A DNA stretch of 64,000 nucleotides, taken from Sipunculus nudus (Eukaryota; Annelida; Sipuncula; Golfingiida; Sipunculidae). Numbering within the stretch: position 1 is the stretch's first letter; every line of letters starts with the position of its first letter. A program made the translations under genes and the position numbers. Below are positions 56,770 to 64,000 of the stretch, piece after piece. The notes below the pieces were generated by a model. It worked only from the letters and a program-made list of their open reading frames with translations. It was not told the origin of the DNA and searched no databases. The stretch covers positions 23,225,400 to 23,289,399 of the forward strand of contig CM049322.1 in NCBI GenBank assembly GCA_026874595.1, given 5' to 3'.

Positions 56770-59255
56770 TCCTACCACTATACTACTACCACCACTACTG
56801 CTGCTGCTACAGATCGCCGGAGGCATGTGTACCTGCGGAGAGGGCTGGACAAGTACGAGGCCGCGCAGACCAGCATTGACAAATGTAGAGACTTACTGAT
56901 AGAAGCAATAGAACTGCTGAGACATGCAGTTATTCATGAAGATAATGGTGATCCAATTTCAGTAAAAGCCAACCTCTATGATGGCCACTGCCTGTGGAAA
57001 CTCGCTGCATTATCCAAAAAGGACGAACTTCTCAAGGTCTGGATCCTTCCAATGAATAAAAATACATATTTCTTTCATACTTTCTTGCTGTAAGCAAAGG
57101 GCAGAACATTCGTTGAGTTCGACTATACAGAACTAAGACCATATATCTAAAGTCGAGGACACCACATCTTGTAAACAACCCAGCTTGAACGAGATTGGAA
57201 GCATCGTTTAAAAGTTTTTTTTTCAACGATGTGTATATAATCGCTCCTAATACGTACACATACCGGCTTTTCCGTGTGTTAAATAAGGTATTATAGGCTG
57301 GTATCTTCAAGTATTATGGTGAAATATTGTTCTCTGTTTAATATATCGCATAACTTTAAATCTGACGATCAAATCTTATAGATTTAACATGGACATTGCG
57401 CAAAACAGACATTTCTATTTACAAAGTTATATTAGATGGTTTTCATAAATTATTGTTTATTCTTTATTTCCAACCGACAGAGCCACGTTGAGTATTACTT
57501 TAATTCCGCCATAAAGTCTTATGGCCAAGCTGCAAGGATGTGTAAGACGGAGGACAGGATGACAGCAATGATGGAGTGTCTCCGGTTATGTTTCTGTGAG
57601 GCCTCAGGCTGGATTGAAGGCAGCGGGGTTACAGACTGTCGAGAGAGGCTACTTCTACTCGTGGACAATCTACCAGACGGTCCCTTTAAAACCGAACAAT
57701 ACATTAATCATGCCGAAGACATGCTTAAAGAAGCATGTCTCGCTTCTGACAAGGAGATGTATGACCAAAATAAAATGTTAGTAATAATCTGGTTTTATAT
57801 ACCATAAAATTATTGAAAAACATAAACCGTCCACATATAAGGATACAAAATCAAAGTTTGACTTGTGGGACGTGGCAATAAAAATAAGAAAAAATACAAA
57901 TTTTGTGATCCGGAGAAGCGAATACATTTATTCTGACACGCGTGAAGAATAAGTATAAAATCATTTCAACTCCGATTTATAACTGCACCTCTTAAATCCA
58001 CAGGCTGTGCGAGTCTTGTTTATCACTTATTAAAAAGGCCGAAAAATCTGCACAAGCCGAATCTGAGCTCACATCAAAACTGTCTGATCTACGAAGGACT
58101 ATCACAAGCCAAAAGGATTTGGGTACTAGAGCAGTTAAAGGTACGTACTAAAATATGTATGGACACTACGATGTATCTACACAGAAACATTGTATGACAG
58201 GAAATTCTCTTCTGCATGATTACGGTTACATATCAAGTCATTTTCAAATCTAAGGTAAAAAGTAACGCTTTTGATATCGTGTAAAATTTATATTTCACAG
58301 CCAAGAACGCCTTATTACGAGGGGAGAGCGTACACAACTCGGTGTTAGCTGGGTTGTCACCTGTATTAAGGCTGTCCAGATTACAGCGAGCTTTAGAACA
58401 TTTTGAGGAAGCCTTGTCTCACCAGAGAAACAAGCAAACGCTAATTCCTGCCGCAAAAGTTTCATGGGACCTAGCTTCATTGTTTGCTGCAAAGGGAAAA
58501 AGCGAAAAAGAAGTAATATTTTTCATATATGTTTTCATCAATATTCAGTTTCGAACATGTGCCACTGAGTAATAGCACCAAACATATTATAAAATGTGTT
58601 CAGTGATATGTACATGAGGATTTGAGTTAGGTGTTTCATTTTCAGACTACAAAGAAGCATTACTTCCGTGCGATAGACCTATACGCAGGTATACCCAACG
58701 TCGAGGGGCCCACAGCAGAGGTCACTGACTTAGAGACTTGTTACCAAAAGGTTAAACAGTGGATACGGGGGGCAGCAAATGGTCAAGATGAAGAGGACAA
58801 TCTCTTATATGAAGCTGCCCGACATCTATCTGACGGCAAACTTAAATGCACGGAGTTCCTTCATCTTGGAAGGAGATTTTATGAAAAAGCATTAGAATGT
58901 TTCCGGTCCAGACAGTACAAACACTGCCGGAGGTGAGAATGTATACTTCAAGAATATTATAACAACTGAGGGATTAAAATAATAGCAATGCAGGATATTT
59001 CGTGTAGAAATACGAAACTTTTCCTGCAATCTGATCAGATATGTTTTCCTTTTATATTTAAATAGATTGCTCCAAGATTGTAACTTTCCAACTGAGGAGG
59101 CAAAACGTCTTAGTTCCCGAGAACCAGATATTCACAAAGAAGCAAATATCTTAGAACAAGAAATTTATCTACAGTCTTGCATTACAGATGGCAGAATAAA
59201 AATTGAAGAAGGTATTTCTTATCCACTCTTGGTTTTGGTTGTGGTCTGTCAGTAA
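53476..59255 (+). CDS. Gene B: membrane-anchored TPR-like paralog of gene A, no J-domain seen
   Basis: Coding exons: 53476-53539, 53876-53941, 55018-55050, 55221-55259, 56813-57036, 57481-57776, 58004-58140, 58301-58512, 58646-58932, 59066-59211. All GT-AG sites and phases agree. Read through the last donor, the frame ends at a TAA (59253-59255), giving 515 residues; an AATAAA lies at 59442. Residues about 23-41 form one membrane segment followed by many Arg/Lys, so the TPR-like part probably faces the cytosol. The helical region matches gene A exons 6-11 segment by segment with the same phases. The gene A exons for the coiled coil and J-like domain are not found downstream in the window. Either gene B is shorter, ending in a hydrophobic tail, or its last exons lie beyond 64 kb. 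Family unknown. Confidence 0.75.
55461..56719. mobile_element. Possible foldback/MITE-like element with imperfect terminal inverted repeats
   Basis: The left end tatacggtatttgacgtaat (55461) and the right end (56691-56719, attacctcaattacggtata) are inverted copies, matching about 24 of 30 positions. Both are followed inward by agcaccc/gggacgc-type words, and the motif ggggcgctcattacgg is repeated just inside the right end. The element is about 1.26 kb. It lies in a gene B intron, with a CA repeat on the left and a TA repeat on the right. No transposase frame is seen, so it would be non-autonomous. Confidence 0.45.
56725..56768. repeat. (TA)n microsatellite
   Basis: A TA run of about 44 bp ending 45 bases before gene B exon 5. 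It is followed by a pyrimidine/ACC-rich tract leading to the ctacag acceptor. Confidence 0.95.
56813..57036 (+). CDS. Gene B exon 5
   Basis: This exon is phase 1 to phase 0 and 224 bp. It encodes RRRHVYLRRGLDKYEAAQTS, then LLIEAIELLRHAVIHEDNGD and CLWKLAALSKKDELLK. It corresponds to gene A exon 6 (269 bp). Confidence 0.75.
57481..57776 (+). CDS. Gene B exon 6
   Basis: This exon is phase 0 to phase 2 and 296 bp, with acceptor cgacag and donor gttagt. It encodes VEYYFNSAIKSYGQAARMCK, CLRLCFCEASGWIEGSG and LLLLVDNLPDGPFKTEQY. It is the paralog of gene A exon 7. Confidence 0.8.
58004..58140 (+). CDS. Gene B exon 7
   Basis: This exon is phase 2 to phase 1 and 137 bp. It encodes LCESCLSLIKKAEKSAQAES then LRRTITSQKDLGTRAVK. 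Its donor is gtacgt. It is the paralog of gene A exon 8. Confidence 0.75.
58301..58512 (+). CDS. Gene B exon 8, TPR-like
   Basis: This exon is phase 1 to phase 0 and 212 bp. It encodes ALEHFEEALSHQRNKQTLIP and AAKVSWDLASLFAAKGK. It is the paralog of gene A exon 9. Confidence 0.8.
58646..58932 (+). CDS. Gene B exon 9
   Basis: This exon is phase 0 to phase 2 and 287 bp. It encodes KKHYFRAIDLYAGIPNVEG, VKQWIRGAANGQDEEDNLLY, ARHLSDGKLKCTEFLHLG and FRSRQYKHCR. It is open without a break, unlike the gene A counterpart at 35887-36184. Confidence 0.8.
59066..59211 (+). CDS. Gene B exon 10
   Basis: This exon is 146 bp, phase 2 to phase 1. It encodes LLQDCNFPTEEAKRLSSREP and EQEIYLQSCITDGRIKIEEG, and is the same length as gene A exon 11. 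If the gtattt donor is not used, 14 further residues (ISYPLLVLVVVCQ-like, hydrophobic) precede a TAA at 59253. Confidence 0.8.
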
Positions 59256-59441
59256 TCTGTTACTGTAATCTCATTGTGAGTAAAATCTTGAATTCTATAC
59301 AGAAGTAGTCGCTCCCGTGATTAGCAGGTGTGCGATACTTTCCAAGCGAGGGTAACAAGATAAATTAATAATTAAGAAATCTAGGATTAAACTTCGCTTT
59401 GAGAGCTCACACAAATGCACAGAATACTGAGTCGCTGTGTG

Positions 59442-59447
59442 AATAAA
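59442..59447 (+). terminator. Possible poly(A) signal of gene B
   Basis: AATAAA lies about 190 bases after the read-through stop of gene B. If used, it would end a J-less transcript. Confidence 0.35.
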
Positions 59448-59590
59448 GCAATTTTAAAGACCGAAAACCCCTAAAAACAAATTTATTATATTTAATTCAA
59501 TTATACACTGTAAGAAGAAAGGGTTTTATAAAACGGTTGTTTATAGATAAACGGGTTGTTCTTTCTTCCCTCACCCGTAGCCTCTTGTAA

Positions 59591-59817
59591 ATGGGTTTTG
59601 TTTTATGTATTTCCCGTAAAAACCCCTTTCCCGCGAGTGTGTCATTAATTCGTTATATTAACGCGAGGGTGCACTGCCGGCGTTTGACTGAACACGTCAC
59701 GCGTGACGTGTATCTTCTTGGCGGCTTCACCAGTGACATGAGGTGTCAGAAAGACCAACAGCAAATTACTATTTTTATGCAGAGAATCCGTCACTCTCAG
59801 AAATTCAAGCTTTCAGG
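59591..59817 (+). CDS. Candidate exon ending at a strong donor, unrecognised
   Basis: The open frame ends at tttcag|gtaagtc (near 59817) in phase 1. It contains MRCQKDQQQITIFMQRIRH and QKFKLS. An ATG at 59740 could start it. It lies in the GC-richer patch before 59919. It may be an alternative first exon of the next gene or chance. No domain is recognised. Confidence 0.3.
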
Positions 59818-59965
59818 TAAGTCAGTTTTGTATCATGATGATCATGGCAATTGCTTGTAAACAGGTGAAACAACTTGGCACATCTACATTTAGTTTTACG
59901 CCGTGGAATGTTAGGCGCATGGCGGCGTCTAGTGCAGTGGGATTTTCAAGATGGCGGCCCGGTAA
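59680..59965 (+). promoter_or_regulatory. CpG-richer promoter-like patch
   Basis: CpG density rises locally (cacgtcacgcgtgacgtg at about 59694-59711 is a near-perfect palindrome with CRE-like tgacg cores) just upstream of the candidate first exon. It is inferred to be a promoter from composition and context only. Confidence 0.35.
59919..59961 (+). CDS. Candidate first coding exon of a downstream gene
   Basis: ATG in a favourable context (gcgcatggcg) gives MAASSAVGFSRWRP and ends at cccg|gtaaga in phase 1. The region is CpG-richer than its surroundings, as often seen at first exons (atggcggcgtc, aagatggcggccc). No second exon in matching phase was identified with certainty. Confidence 0.4.
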
Positions 59966-60138
59966 GACAAAAGCAGGTGGCTTGGTATGTTTTCGCGATG
60001 AAAAGGCTTTTTAACGGATGTCACCTAAAAAGGACGATTCCTATATGGTCTGCCGGATGTAAAAATCCGCATTGCATTAGAATCAAGGAGCAACACGACT
60101 TTGAAAAGCATTACTCAGCCGGTCTTTAACAGCGCTAC

Positions 60139-60158
60139 CGCCCCCCCCCCCCCCCCCG
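60139..60158. repeat. Poly-C tract
   Basis: A C homopolymer of about 17 bases, followed by gtccccggcatg. The region onward to 61440 is AT-rich with no recognised gene. Confidence 0.9.
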
Positions 60159-60179
60159 TCCCCGGCATGTAAACAAACG

Positions 60180-61440
60180 ACATTTGCATCCCAAAACGTG
60201 TTGTGTCCAAGTTATACGTATACTGGGTACAAGTTATTACCAGCAGACACATGCATGTTTATTTACTTATTACATAACTGGGCATTTTCGCTATGTACGG
60301 ATTATATTTTTTGTTGTATTATTATTATTGACAATATTGTTCAGTCCAAATCAGATGCCTGGGATGTCATCCAGGCCACATATATTTAATATTTATATAG
60401 TTACAGAATACAGTTAACAAAAGAATAAATAAAATGCTGAGTCCTTACATAGGAACAGTAACATTAATGAATGTTCATGTCTTCGATAAATTATTTTATG
60501 TTCTAATGGATTATATTAAGTGGTGCTATAGGACAACATATTTAAAAAAAAATGATTTAACCTTTAAGATTTACAAAAAAATACAAAAATTACTTTTATA
60601 CATATATTCCATTGCATGTGCTGGTAAACTCAAAATTATTTTTTTTTAATTAGAATTTACATTGTCAACTCACTTTGATTTTTAATTATACCCAGCTGAT
60701 TTTGAAAAGGAGTATCCATTTTAGAGCCTTGTCAGCAGTGTGTTCATAATGCCTCAATATAAAAATTAGTTTGCAATGGTGATTTCTCACCTACCTCTTC
60801 CATACATATATACAATACCATTATGATGTAGCCTCTGTACATATATGATATGATTAATAGCTTACAACAGTTTATATAATTTATAAAGGCCAGACAGCAA
60901 CCTTTATTAATATTTTCACATACTTGGACCAATGATCAACTTCCAGCATAAAAAGTAAAATAAAACAGAACTTCCATGCATTTTTTCTTTGACAACTTGT
61001 TGAATTTGAAAATTACAACTGTTATGTGCCTCCTGCTAATTCAACAGTTTGTAAGTTCTTCAATTAAATTTCAATTATCTATCACAGAATATGTACAGTA
61101 CTATACTGAGCACTTTTAAGGTATCATTATAATAAAAAAATAATTCCATTTGATACACATCTGTGGGCCTTGTTGTGAGTTTGGTATAGCAACCTTCTTT
61201 ATGTATAAATGTATCTATCTGTGAGAAAGTAATATTGAATGTCCAACCCATCACTCTTCTTCCAAGTACTGGTACATGCATACATGTTTGAACTAATAAA
61301 GTAATATCTGACAGAGAGTACTATCTCCCCATCCTCAAAGTACTAATTTATTAGTGGGAAAAGATAGTATATACACCTACCCGTGTGAAGAAAGTCACAT
61401 AAGCAGAAAGCACTGTCCGACACTTCAACCCCCCCCCCCC
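60180..61440. other. AT-rich DNA, no gene recognised
   Basis: Low GC with short chance frames only. No splice-flanked coding segment or repeat was recognised. Confidence 0.5.
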
Positions 61441-61454
61441 CTCCCCTCAACCAC

Positions 61455-62292
61455 TCCATGTATTTGATGTCGAGTGAAGACAGGTACACACACCTATGTG
61501 TGTGAGGCCAGTCACATTTGACAGAGAGTACTGTCCAACACCTCAAACCCCCCTCCCCTCACTATCCCTCCATTTGATAGATTTGATAGAGCGTACTGTC
61601 CAACACCTCACTGTATTTGATGTCGAGTGAAGACAGGTACACATACCTATGTGTGTGAGGCAAGTCACATTTGACAGAGAGTACTGTCCAGCACCTCACT
61701 CCCCCCCCCCCCCCCCCACACACACACACCATGTATTTGATGTCGAGTGAAGACAGGTACACATACTTATGTGTGTGAGGCCAGTCACATTTGTCAGAGA
61801 GTACTGTCCAACACCTCACTCCCCCCCGCCCCCCCCACACACACTCCATGTATTTGATGTCGAGTGAAGACAGGTACACTTACCTATGTGTGTGAGGCCA
61901 GTCACATTTGTCAGAGAGTACTTTCCAACACCTCACTCCCCCCCCACACACACACACACTCCATGTATTTGATGTCGAGTGAAGACAGGTACACATACCT
62001 ATGTGTGTGAGGCCAGTCACATTTGTCAGAGAGTACTGTCCAACACCTTACTCCCCCCCCCCCCCCCCACACACACACACTCCATGTATTTGATGTCGAG
62101 TGAAGACAGGTACACATACTTATGTGTGTGAGGCCAGTCACATTTGTCAGAGAGTACTGTCCAACACCTTACTCCCCCCCCCCCCCCACACACACACACA
62201 CTCCATGTATTTGATGTCGAGTGAAGACAGGTACACATACCTATGTGTGTGAGGCCAGTCACCTTTGTCAGAGAGTACTGTCCAACAACTCA

Positions 62293-62323
<31 letters not shown>

Positions 62324-62620
62324 CATGTATTTGATGTCGAGTGAAGACTGGTACACACGTATGTGTGAAGCTGGTTACATTCAACAGAGAGACATTGACA
62401 TTTCCAACAACTCACTCCCCCCCCCCCCCCCCCCGCACACACACACACACACTCCATGTATTTGATGTCGATTGAAGACAGGTATACACGTATGTGTGAA
62501 GCTGGTTACATTCAACAGAGAGACATTGACATTTCCAACACCTCAACCCTCCCCCCCCCCCCCTCCCCTCACCACCCCCTCCATGTATTTGATGTCGAGT
62601 GAAGATGGGTACACATGCAT
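61455..62620. repeat. Minisatellite of ~115-130 bp units with embedded poly-C and CA tracts
   Basis: The word tgtatttgatgtcgagtgaa recurs at about 61457, 61613, 61733, 61849, 61964, 62087, 62207, 62328, 62457 and 62584, so ten copies. Each unit carries gacaggtacacatac, ctatgtgtgtgagg, cagagagtactgtccaac, then a poly-C run of variable length and a (CA)n run. Most length variation is in the poly-C/CA part. The last units lose the gtactgtcc part and carry agagagacattgac instead. Open frames on both strands here are repeat artefacts. Confidence 0.95.
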
Positions 62621-62712
62621 AATAATATGTCAATGTCAATATCTCATATCAGTCTCATACACACAATAAATTGTTTTAAAGCTTATAGGGCAATGCAGTC
62701 ACTTGTTATTTT

Positions 62713-62905
62713 AAGCTCAGCTGATTATTAGTCATTTGAGGTATATTCGTGGTCCATTTTCCGTTGTCTGTCTTTCCGTCTGTTTACAGTCCGTTAGACT
62801 TGCACATTTTGAAACCGTTAGACCTACAAATCCAAAACTCAGCATACTGTTAGATGTCCCCTGAATCTCCTACCAAAATGGGTCACTGAGACTAAAAAAA
62901 ACTTC
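62713..62905 (+). repeat. Degenerate copy of the bivalve-type dispersed repeat
   Basis: ttaagctcagctgattattagtcatttgagg, followed by ccgttgtctgtctttccgtctg and aaaccgttagacctac, is a diverged single copy of the head of the 48911-52945 repeat. Confidence 0.75.
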
Positions 62906-62909
62906 TTTG

Positions 62910-63570
62910 TTATCAGCTTTGTGTGTCTAAGTCTTTCTCTCCTATTTTAAATATTAAGTGATTGTAAATGAACTTTTTTATTCTGTAAGCATTGTAGAAT
63001 TAAGTGATACAAGTACCTGGTCCCAACCCTGGTATGTACACTATAAAAATACAGAGATGTTGTAACTCCCATATATTAATGATATATATTAAAAAATAGA
63101 TCAAATTGAACAAAAGTGAAAACTACTGAACTTTCAACAGCGTATCAAAAGGCCAACTAATGATCTTGGTAATAATACACATCTTATTTTCACAACCTGC
63201 TCACATGCTTCAATTTTAACATTAGGAAATGCATGGTTTGGTCACAGAACATTATTTGTAACAATTTCTTACTCATAAATACAAACCCATCATGGACTAA
63301 ATTGCCTTTTCCCCTTTTATCTCCATTTGATATTATTTTACATTTTTACCTTCAAGTTCAACTTCAGCAGAGCACAGTGACCCTTTGGTCCCTTGATTTT
63401 AATTACTTACCAGTGTAATATATGTGTGGTATCATATATAGGCAGATTCAGAATTTTACTGGAAACAGAAGTGGTACAGTCAAGAATAAAGGTGCTCACC
63501 TCGAAAAGGAGAGGAACCAGGAGACACTCCCTCTTTGTTCGAGTTGCATGTTTTAATGATCAAATATTAA
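62910..63570. other. AT-rich DNA, no gene recognised
   Basis: No clear coding exon. A tatatag acceptor-like site near 63440 precedes a short open stretch, which I did not find convincing. Confidence 0.4.
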
Positions 63571-63579
63571 TCTTTTCAG

Positions 63580-63652
63580 GTGCCCATTCAGGAAAGGATA
63601 TAAAAGAATAATGACTGCCCTGTTACATCAGTATCCTCATATAGGAAAATAT
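63580..63652 (+). CDS. Candidate internal exon, unrecognised
   Basis: A strong acceptor (taatcttttcag) and a strong donor (tat|gtaagt) bracket 73 bp open in one frame only (enters phase 2, leaves phase 0). It encodes CPFRKGYKRIMTALLHQYPH and IGKY. The consensus splice sites are the main support. It may belong with the 59919 candidate first exon, but the intervening exon is not identified. Confidence 0.4.
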
Positions 63653-63886
63653 GTAAGTACTTTCTGTTAAGATCAACGGGTTGTAGCCTGTACAGTACTT
63701 TAGAATTATTTTAATTTTAAAACATATCTATAAAAGAAATATGACAATGACAGTCTGATACCTGAAGTAAGTGATGTTGGTGGAAATAATAACTGTAAGC
63801 AATCACAAATATATTTCTGTTGGTACACTAGAATGGTTTTTGTTTTCACTTGTTAATTGTTATTTATTTTGAATTATTACCTGCAG

Positions 63887-64000
63887 GGTAAACAAATGTT
63901 AGCAAAAGGTGGATTTAGAAGAGTCGGTTCAAGTATTATTATTTATATGAGTGATTTCTGTGTAGTAATTATATTCCTGGAAGGAACCCTTTCCCAGCAC
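63887..64000 (+). CDS. Candidate exon running off the window
   Basis: The acceptor is attacctgcag. Phase 0 reading (GKQMLAKGGFRRVGSSIIIY, then hydrophobic codons) stays open to the last base and matches the phase left by the 63652 donor. The true donor may lie within or beyond the window. Function unknown. Confidence 0.3.

Noticed and set aside
60744-61281. Short minus-strand frames in AT-rich DNA
   Set aside because: Below a convincing length, with no domain, splice or conservation signal.
61343-62669. Gly/Pro/His-rich frames in the minisatellite
   Set aside because: Encoded by poly-C and CA tracts of variable length; frame is not kept between units.

Overview
This is eukaryotic, intron-containing animal DNA. 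The best guess is a marine lophotrochozoan, most likely a bivalve mollusc. Evidence: AT-rich non-coding DNA with many (TA)n tracts; GT-AG exons; a dispersed repeat opening with 'agctcagctgactgaaagtc' and followed by 'gtccgtcgtccgtc', which I know as common in bivalve genomes; and a short-LTR Ty3/gypsy element of the K02A2.6/Steamer-like kind. The species cannot be named from sequence alone.

Layout. (1) Bases 1-28305 are one uninterrupted minisatellite/satellite array built from 45-50 bp units. The units form 96- and 142-bp multimers and then nested, almost identical multi-kilobase duplications (offsets 757, 1853, 1932, 3655, 5979, 6120, 13048 and 19168 bp). Open frames inside it are by-products of the repeat length and are not annotated as genes. 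(2) Bases 28306-30970 hold a (TA)n boundary, a small CpG-rich palindromic patch and AT-rich DNA. (3) Bases 30974-43552 hold gene A on the + strand: at least 13 exons coding for a helical, TPR-like protein of roughly 700 residues with a C-terminal J-like domain (His-Pro-Asp present). Its 5' end is unresolved and two exons carry frame breaks. Intron 10 contains a complete young LTR retrotransposon (36999-41708) with 170/169 bp LTRs, a tRNA-Leu-type primer site, a polypurine tract and a 5-bp target duplication. (4) Bases 43560-53460 are repeat-rich. An inverted copy of the bivalve repeat (about 45650-46295) and a long direct array of it (48911-52945) bracket a probable exon with in-frame 63-bp repeats (47736-48038). 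(5) Bases 53464-59255 hold gene B, a tandem paralog of gene A with the same intron phases. It has an N-terminal membrane anchor and a clean frame, but no J-domain exon in the window. (6) Bases 59590-64000 hold a CpG-richer patch with candidate first exons, a 10-copy ~118 bp minisatellite (61455-62620), and candidate exons of a further + strand gene running off the end.

How the parts relate. Genes A and B are products of a local tandem duplication. Intron phases agree exon by exon (1-0, 0-2, 2-1, 1-0, 0-2, 2-1) and the encoded segments align, including a 146-bp exon of identical length in both. I do not recognise a named family. The most interesting biological candidate is this TPR-like plus J-like gene pair with small symmetric phase-1 exons at the N-terminus. 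All frame breaks I see, in gene A and in the retrotransposon, have the same sign (equivalent to one missing base), so sequence error must be excluded before calling pseudogenes or programmed frameshifting.
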